From assembly GCF_004217555.1 (NCBI RefSeq), contig NZ_SHKW01000002.1, forward strand, positions 428,592 to 492,591: a stretch of 64,000 nt of DNA. Direction: 5' to 3'. This document shows, piece after piece, positions 60,339 to 64,000 of the stretch; position 1 is the stretch's first letter, and each line of letters begins with the position of its first letter. Source of the stretch: Edaphobacter modestus (GTDB taxonomy: Bacteria; Acidobacteriota; Terriglobia; Terriglobales; Acidobacteriaceae). The notes under the pieces are model-generated. The model did no database searches. It was given only the letters and a program-made list of their open reading frames with translations, and was not told the origin of the DNA. Position numbers and translations under genes: made by a program.

Positions 60339-60734
60339 GCTTTTGGGGGCAACCCAGCAACGCTGACAACCGAGAACGATCTGAGTCCACTCGATATCAC
60401 AGCCAGCCTCAATCCACATGAACGATCTTGCGGATGGGGACATGGACCTCTCCGACGGCTTCGAGTTGGGCTTCGGATGATGTCATTGTTCTGCCAATCT
60501 CGCCCAGGACGATGAAGATCTAGGTCCTTCGCGTCATCCCAGTATGTATTGAATCATATTCGCCTGATGTTCTCCCCCCTTTCTTTGCAATTTTGCGGGT
60601 GGGAGCGCACTTCGGCTTCAATTCCTGCGACGCTGTACCAATGTGCTGGCTGGCATCTATGAGGCGATGATACGAGTACCGTTCGGTCGATACCTTGCAC
60701 GGAACTTAAAGCCGGTGCCAACATCCAAGTACCT
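60339..60734. other. Intergenic, no gene recognised
   Basis: About 395 bases between the toxin and SelO gene. No motif-bearing frame and no clear promoter were found. Confidence 0.4.
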
Positions 60735-62279
60735 ATGAGTTCACAGGATGTTCCCGAGATTGGAGGCTCCGCAGTCTCTGACTCCGACCCCCTCGCAGTT
60801 CGTTTCAACTTCCTAAACACCTATGCGCGTCTGCCAAAACGCTTCTATGCACGGGTGAATCCAACGCTGGTAGCTATCCCGAGCCTTGTGAAGATAAATG
60901 TAGAACTGGCGCGGTATCTGGGATTGGATCCGGATGCCCTGAAGAGTACACAGGGAGTCGAGATTCTGGCTGGTAATCGTGTCGCCGAGGGCTCCGAGCC
61001 CCTGGCGATGGCCTACGCCGGACATCAGTTCGGGCATTTTGTACCCCAGCTCGGCGATGGCCGCGCCAACCTGTTAGGCGAGGTGATTGCGGTTAACGGT
61101 GTGCGCTACGATGTCCAACTCAAGGGTTCTGGTCGGACACCCTTCTCTCGTGGCGGCGACGGCCGAGCCGTGCTCGGTCCGGTTTTGCGCGAGTATATCG
61201 TGAGCGAGGCCATGGCGGCGTTGGGCGTGCCAAGCACTCGGGCTCTCGCTGCCGTGACGACAGGGGAGCGAGTGTATCGCGAAACGATCTTGCCTGGAGC
61301 TGTGTTGACCAGGGTAGCGGCGAGCCACCTCCGCGTAGGAACCTTCCAATACTTCGCTGCAAAAGGCGACACAGAAGGGACGCGACAGCTGGCAGACTAT
61401 GCGATCGCCCGGCACTATCCAGGAGCATCGCAGGCTAAACAACCCTACCGGGCCCTGCTGGACGGCGTGATCGCCCGGCAATCAAACTTGGTTGCACAGT
61501 GGATGCTCCTCGGCTTCATCCACGGCGTCATGAACACAGATAACACCTCCATCTCGGGAGAGACGATCGACTATGGTCCCTGTGCCTTCATGGAGGCATA
61601 CGATCCTGCTACTGTCTTCAGCTCCATCGACCAGCAGGGACGCTATGCCTATGCGAACCAACCTCGTGCCATGCTCTGGAATCTGACACGTCTGGCCGAA
61701 GCGCTGCTACCGGTTATGGCGGAAGAGGTAGGCGACGACGAAGCCGCACTGGAGTCGGCTAAAGAGGCGCTCTCAGCCTTTGATCCTCAATACGAGGCGG
61801 CTCGAAGTGCCGGCCTTCGCCGTAAACTAGGTCTTCTGACCGAACGTCAAGGCGATGCCGCATTGGTCGAAGATCTGTTGGAACGTATGGCGTCCAACCA
61901 CGCCGACTTCACGTTGACCTTCCGACGACTGTGCGATGCTGCAGCAGACCCGCTAGCGGACAGGGAGGTGAGTAAGCTGTTCGATAACCCCTTCGCATAT
62001 GACTCATGGGCTGCTGGGTGGCGCCGTCGTCTCGAGGAAGAGTCCATTGCATTGCAATCACGCACGGAGATGATGCGGATGGCAAGTCCGGCATTCATCC
62101 CGCGCAACCACTTAGTGGAGGAGGCCCTCAGCGCCGCCACTGAGGGCCAAGACTTCCAGCCGTTCGAGGACATTGTGAACGTGGTATCGCGCCCATACAA
62201 GGATAGGTCGGAGTTGCTGCGCTATGCCACGCCAGCTAGCCCTGACGAGTATGTGAGTCATACCTTCTGCGGGACGTGA
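60735..62279 (+). CDS. selO: SelO/YdiU-family protein adenylyltransferase (AMPylase)
   Basis: 514 residues, normal length. Starts NTYARLPKRFYARVNPT and contains AMAYAGHQFGHFVPQLGDGRA, LKGSGRTPFSRGGDGRAVLGPVLREYIVSEAMAALG and GFIHGVMNTDNTSISGETIDYGPCAFM, the pseudokinase catalytic loop with its His-Gly-x-x-Asn-Thr-Asp-Asn signature. SelO transfers AMP to Ser/Thr/Tyr of target proteins and is linked to redox stress. A selenocysteine is not used here; the C-terminus ends HTFCGT with an ordinary Cys. Ribosome site before ATG 60735 is weak. Confidence 0.93.
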   Translation: MSSQDVPEIGGSAVSDSDPLAVRFNFLNTYARLPKRFYARVNPTLVAIPSLVKINVELARYLGLDPDALKSTQGVEILAGNRVAEGSEPLAMAYAGHQFGHFVPQLGDGRANLLGEVIAVNGVRYDVQLKGSGRTPFSRGGDGRAVLGPVLREYIVSEAMAALGVPSTRALAAVTTGERVYRETILPGAVLTRVAASHLRVGTFQYFAAKGDTEGTRQLADYAIARHYPGASQAKQPYRALLDGVIARQSNLVAQWMLLGFIHGVMNTDNTSISGETIDYGPCAFMEAYDPATVFSSIDQQGRYAYANQPRAMLWNLTRLAEALLPVMAEEVGDDEAALESAKEALSAFDPQYEAARSAGLRRKLGLLTERQGDAALVEDLLERMASNHADFTLTFRRLCDAAADPLADREVSKLFDNPFAYDSWAAGWRRRLEEESIALQSRTEMMRMASPAFIPRNHLVEEALSAATEGQDFQPFEDIVNVVSRPYKDRSELLRYATPASPDEYVSHTFCGT

Positions 62280-62307
62280 GGAGCGAGTCCGCAATCCATC
62301 TGTCACG

Positions 62308-62524
62308 CTGCACTCAATTCGCGGAAAATGCGCTGTGGCACCCAGATCCTGCACCCAAATCGCGGAATTCAGGGCATGTTTGTATCTAAATCGCGGACAG
62401 CGTGGATGAGAGCGGAGTTGATTCTCCGCTTCGGGGATGCTCTCTGCGCTCACTGTGCGGCGCTATGTCTCAGATTGCCTCGCCAGCGTCTCCTATTGTT
62501 CCACTTTTGCATTCAATTTGCGGA
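62308..62524. repeat. Four AAATCGCGGA-type repeats
   Basis: CACTCAATTCGCGGA (ends 62324), CACCCAAATCGCGGA (ends 62366), ATCTAAATCGCGGA (ends 62397) and CATTCAATTTGCGGA (ends 62524). Consensus CAATTCGCGGA with irregular spacing. Best explained as the end of a lost IS21-type element, or as iterons near the ssb/primase genes. Confidence 0.55.
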
Positions 62525-62620
62525 CGAACTTCGTCGGGTCCGTTGATTCTGGCATGGAATCCTTTCGAAGATCGCATTTTTCACTATGCGGTTCGCGTAA
62601 TCTAGCTTAGAGGCTAAATT

Positions 62621-62647
62621 GGTGGATGAGCCGAGGGCTCATCCACC
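62621..62647 (-). terminator. Perfect 12-base hairpin after ssb
   Basis: GGTGGATGAGCC (62621-62632), GAG, GGCTCATCCACC (62636-62647). It lies 12 bases beyond the ssb stop on the minus strand. The following AATTTAGCC gives only a weak T-run in that direction. Confidence 0.65.
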
Positions 62648-62658
62648 AAGACCGACGA

Positions 62659-63031
62659 CTACTCGTCGTCGGCTCCGTCCGTGGGATCATCGGCGGTTTC
62701 AACTTTCGAGAGCCGCTTCATGCTGACCGCGTGGACCTCAGCGATCCGGTGCTTGAACGTAGCGCCCTTGACCTCATCCTCTACTTCGCGATACCTGAGA
62801 ATGCCTTCCAGGGTGACGAGCTGCCCCCTCTGAAGAGTCTTGGCGAACTTCGAGAGATTCCTCCAGGCATAGACGCGGTGCCATTCGGTGCGTGTTTCGT
62901 ACTCGCCCTTTGTCGTTCTTCCAGCTTTCCTGAGTTGCGATGTTGAGGATGACGTACTCTTTGTTGTTCTGAGCGGTTTTGGCTTCTGCGTTCTGTCCGA
63001 GGCGGCCGATGAGGATGACTTTGTTGAACAT
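62659..63031 (-). pseudogene. ssb: Single-stranded DNA-binding protein with one-base frameshift
   Basis: From ATG 63031 (CGGAG upstream) the protein reads MFNKVILIGRLGQNAEAKTA then NIATQESWKNDKG. At 62906-62908 an extra base shifts the frame; one base removed restores EYETRTEWHRVYAWRNLSKF, LQRGQLVTLEGILRYREVED and an acidic tail TADDPTDGADDE with stop at 62659-62661. Repaired length is 123 residues, usual for a phage- or plasmid-type SSB. It binds single-stranded DNA during element replication. The shift occurs at AAAGGG, so slippage is conceivable but unproven. Confidence 0.8.
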
Positions 63032-63036
63032 GGTGT

Positions 63037-63411
63037 TTAGGCTCCGTTTCTTTTGGTTTGTCCGCTGTCTGCGGTACATGCTTGCCCAACGGGTGTGCCG
63101 TCGCGATCCACTCCCTCGGCGACTGGATAGGAATCTGCGGAAGGGGACCACAGCTTGCCTGGGGGCAGGAGTCCGCACCTCTTGAGAGGCGCGCAGCGGA
63201 TTCTGGGAAGGAGAGCGTGCGTCCGAAGGGCGGGGGTGTCTTGAGCGCGGCACGCTGAACGCAGATAGAAAGGCAAACCGGAAGGGAGTCTTCCTGTTCG
63301 ACGGCTTTCCCTCATGATGCGAGTAGCAAAAGCCAGCTCAGAGTCCAAAGAGCCGTCACTGACGCGCAGGAAGGAAGAACCATAAGGGAGAATCGCGACA
63401 TCGATGCTCAT
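63037..63411 (-). CDS. Uncharacterised protein between primase and ssb
   Basis: 124 residues from ATG 63411, which overlaps the restored primase stop as ATGA, typical of coupled genes in mobile elements. The N-terminal half (SIDVAILPYGSSFLRVSDG, ELAFATRIMRESRRTG) looks protein-like; the C-terminal half is Cys-, Pro- and Arg-rich with no known motif. It may be a small replication accessory protein, or partly decayed. Confidence 0.4.
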   Translation of the reverse strand: MSIDVAILPYGSSFLRVSDGSLDSELAFATRIMRESRRTGRLPSGLPFYLRSACRAQDTPALRTHALLPRIRCAPLKRCGLLPPGKLWSPSADSYPVAEGVDRDGTPVGQACTADSGQTKRNGA

Positions 63412-64000
63412 CGCTCGGCCCATCTCTTCGCCTTCTCCATGGTTCTCCGGATGTAGGCAGCTCGCTTGGAAGGGCTGGGATCGCGGGAGAGGTAATCGTC
63501 TTCAAGGCACATCCGATCCGGTCCTCGGTCATACCATTGGCAAAAGCGGCGACACAGAAAGCGATGTCGGCGGCGGCGGGACGGTCCTGGTACCTGGTTG
63601 AGCTTCGGAATCGCTCAAGAGATAGGTTCGATAACCTCGGTCCCCTTCGGGGAGAAAGAGAACTTTCGAGACGCATCGCCTCGTGTTCCTGCTCGCGGGC
63701 CTCGTAGAGCGTCGTTATCTCTTGCTCGAAGGCCTCCGCCATTGGGTACTGTTGTCCACTGTGGCTGTGCAGGCGCACGAAAGGGAAGAGGCCGTCAGAC
63801 TTTCTGTATTTGGGTTTGCAGTTCGTGAAGCCGGGAAGCCGTCCAAACCTCCTCCAGTCCGCCGCGCTGGGGTCAGCGTCGTACCGCTTGGCCAATGTCT
63901 GCGCGGCAAAGGTTCCGAGGAGCTTCGGAAACGTTGTCGGATGCTTGAGCCAGGCTTGGAAGTTGCCGGCGCTGGTCTCGACAACAGCGCACGGATTGAA
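63408..64000 (-). pseudogene. RepB-type DNA primase of a mobile element (partial, frameshifted near the end)
   Basis: Enters from the right edge and reads AVVETSAGNFQAWLKHP, PKLLGTFAAQTLAKRYDADP, WRRFGRLPGFTNCKPKYRK, the RepB_DNA_primase core with the FTNxKPxY motif. Near 63500 one base appears lost; shifting restores DYLSRDPSPSKRAAYIRRT, MEKAKRWAER and a stop at 63408-63410, which fits the family C-terminus. As written the frame ends at 63356. A near-identical stretch lies in the relic at 47.3 kb. It should prime DNA synthesis for the element that also carried ssb. Confidence 0.8.

Noticed and set aside
62900..62915. Programmed frameshift in ssb at AAAGGG
   Set aside because: No downstream pseudoknot or stem was seen and the neighbouring primase also has a one-base lesion, so decay or a base error is simpler.
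1..64000. tRNA, rRNA, classical riboswitches or CRISPR arrays
   Set aside because: None recognised by eye on either strand; a covariance search would be needed to exclude weak cases.

Overview
The window most likely comes from a member of the Acidobacteriota (Terriglobia-like soil bacterium). The best marker is the pair at 55.2-58.3 kb, a PadR-type regulator followed by a large MacB/FtsX-like permease of the lineage-typical 'Acidobacterial duplicated orphan permease' type. Multidomain PAS kinases, PQQ dehydrogenases and many decayed IS copies fit this. No rRNA, tRNA or CRISPR array was seen. The phylum call is inferred from gene content, not from a marker gene.

Layout. 0-3.9 kb: end of a probable TetR regulator, then a run of small-molecule enzymes (quinone oxidoreductase, SRPBCC-like protein, alpha/beta hydrolase, MaoC hydratase). 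3.9-9.2 kb: a tripartite efflux operon (TolC-type channel, YtcA-like lipoprotein, HlyD adaptor, FUSC/MdtO-like membrane protein). 9.5-14.8 kb: HxlR regulator and divergent MFS pump with clear operator palindromes, a SnoaL-like protein, a PQQ dehydrogenase, a Gly-rich unknown, and short palindromic repeats. 14.8-21.3 kb: two tandem IS1111-type IS110 elements, a class-C-type serine hydrolase and a third IS110 transposase. 21.3-24.6 kb: a gene graveyard (ATP-dependent DNA ligase N-terminus, WD40-like fragment, truncated beta-propeller sensor, two transposition-gene remnants).

24.6-33.4 kb: a PAS protein that looks like a degenerate histidine kinase, divergent from a CNB-domain/thioredoxin-reductase-like flavoprotein; then a second efflux operon with the same gene order as the first. 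33.4-44.9 kb: decayed ohr, a four-PAS histidine kinase, a SnoaL-like protein, a patatin/BamA-type phospholipase, a ruined OprB-type porin, an esterase with an adjacent OhrR-like MarR regulator and a palindromic operator, a short HxlR protein and an SDR dehydrogenase. 45-49.5 kb: DsrE-like protein, truncated IS481 transposase, RepB-type primase relic, lacD relic, STAS/anti-sigma pair.

49.8-64 kb: YceI, a resolvase/HNH cassette, a large P-loop ATPase with TIR/deoxyribosyltransferase-like N-terminus (the best candidate for an unusual, possibly anti-phage, system; its C-terminus is in another frame), PadR-ADOP permease, an Xre-RES type toxin-antitoxin pair, SelO, and at the right edge a frameshifted ssb and a RepB-type primase that matches the relic at 47.3 kb. 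Overall this is an accessory region shaped by repeated insertion and decay, with stress, efflux and detoxification genes surviving between mobile-element debris.
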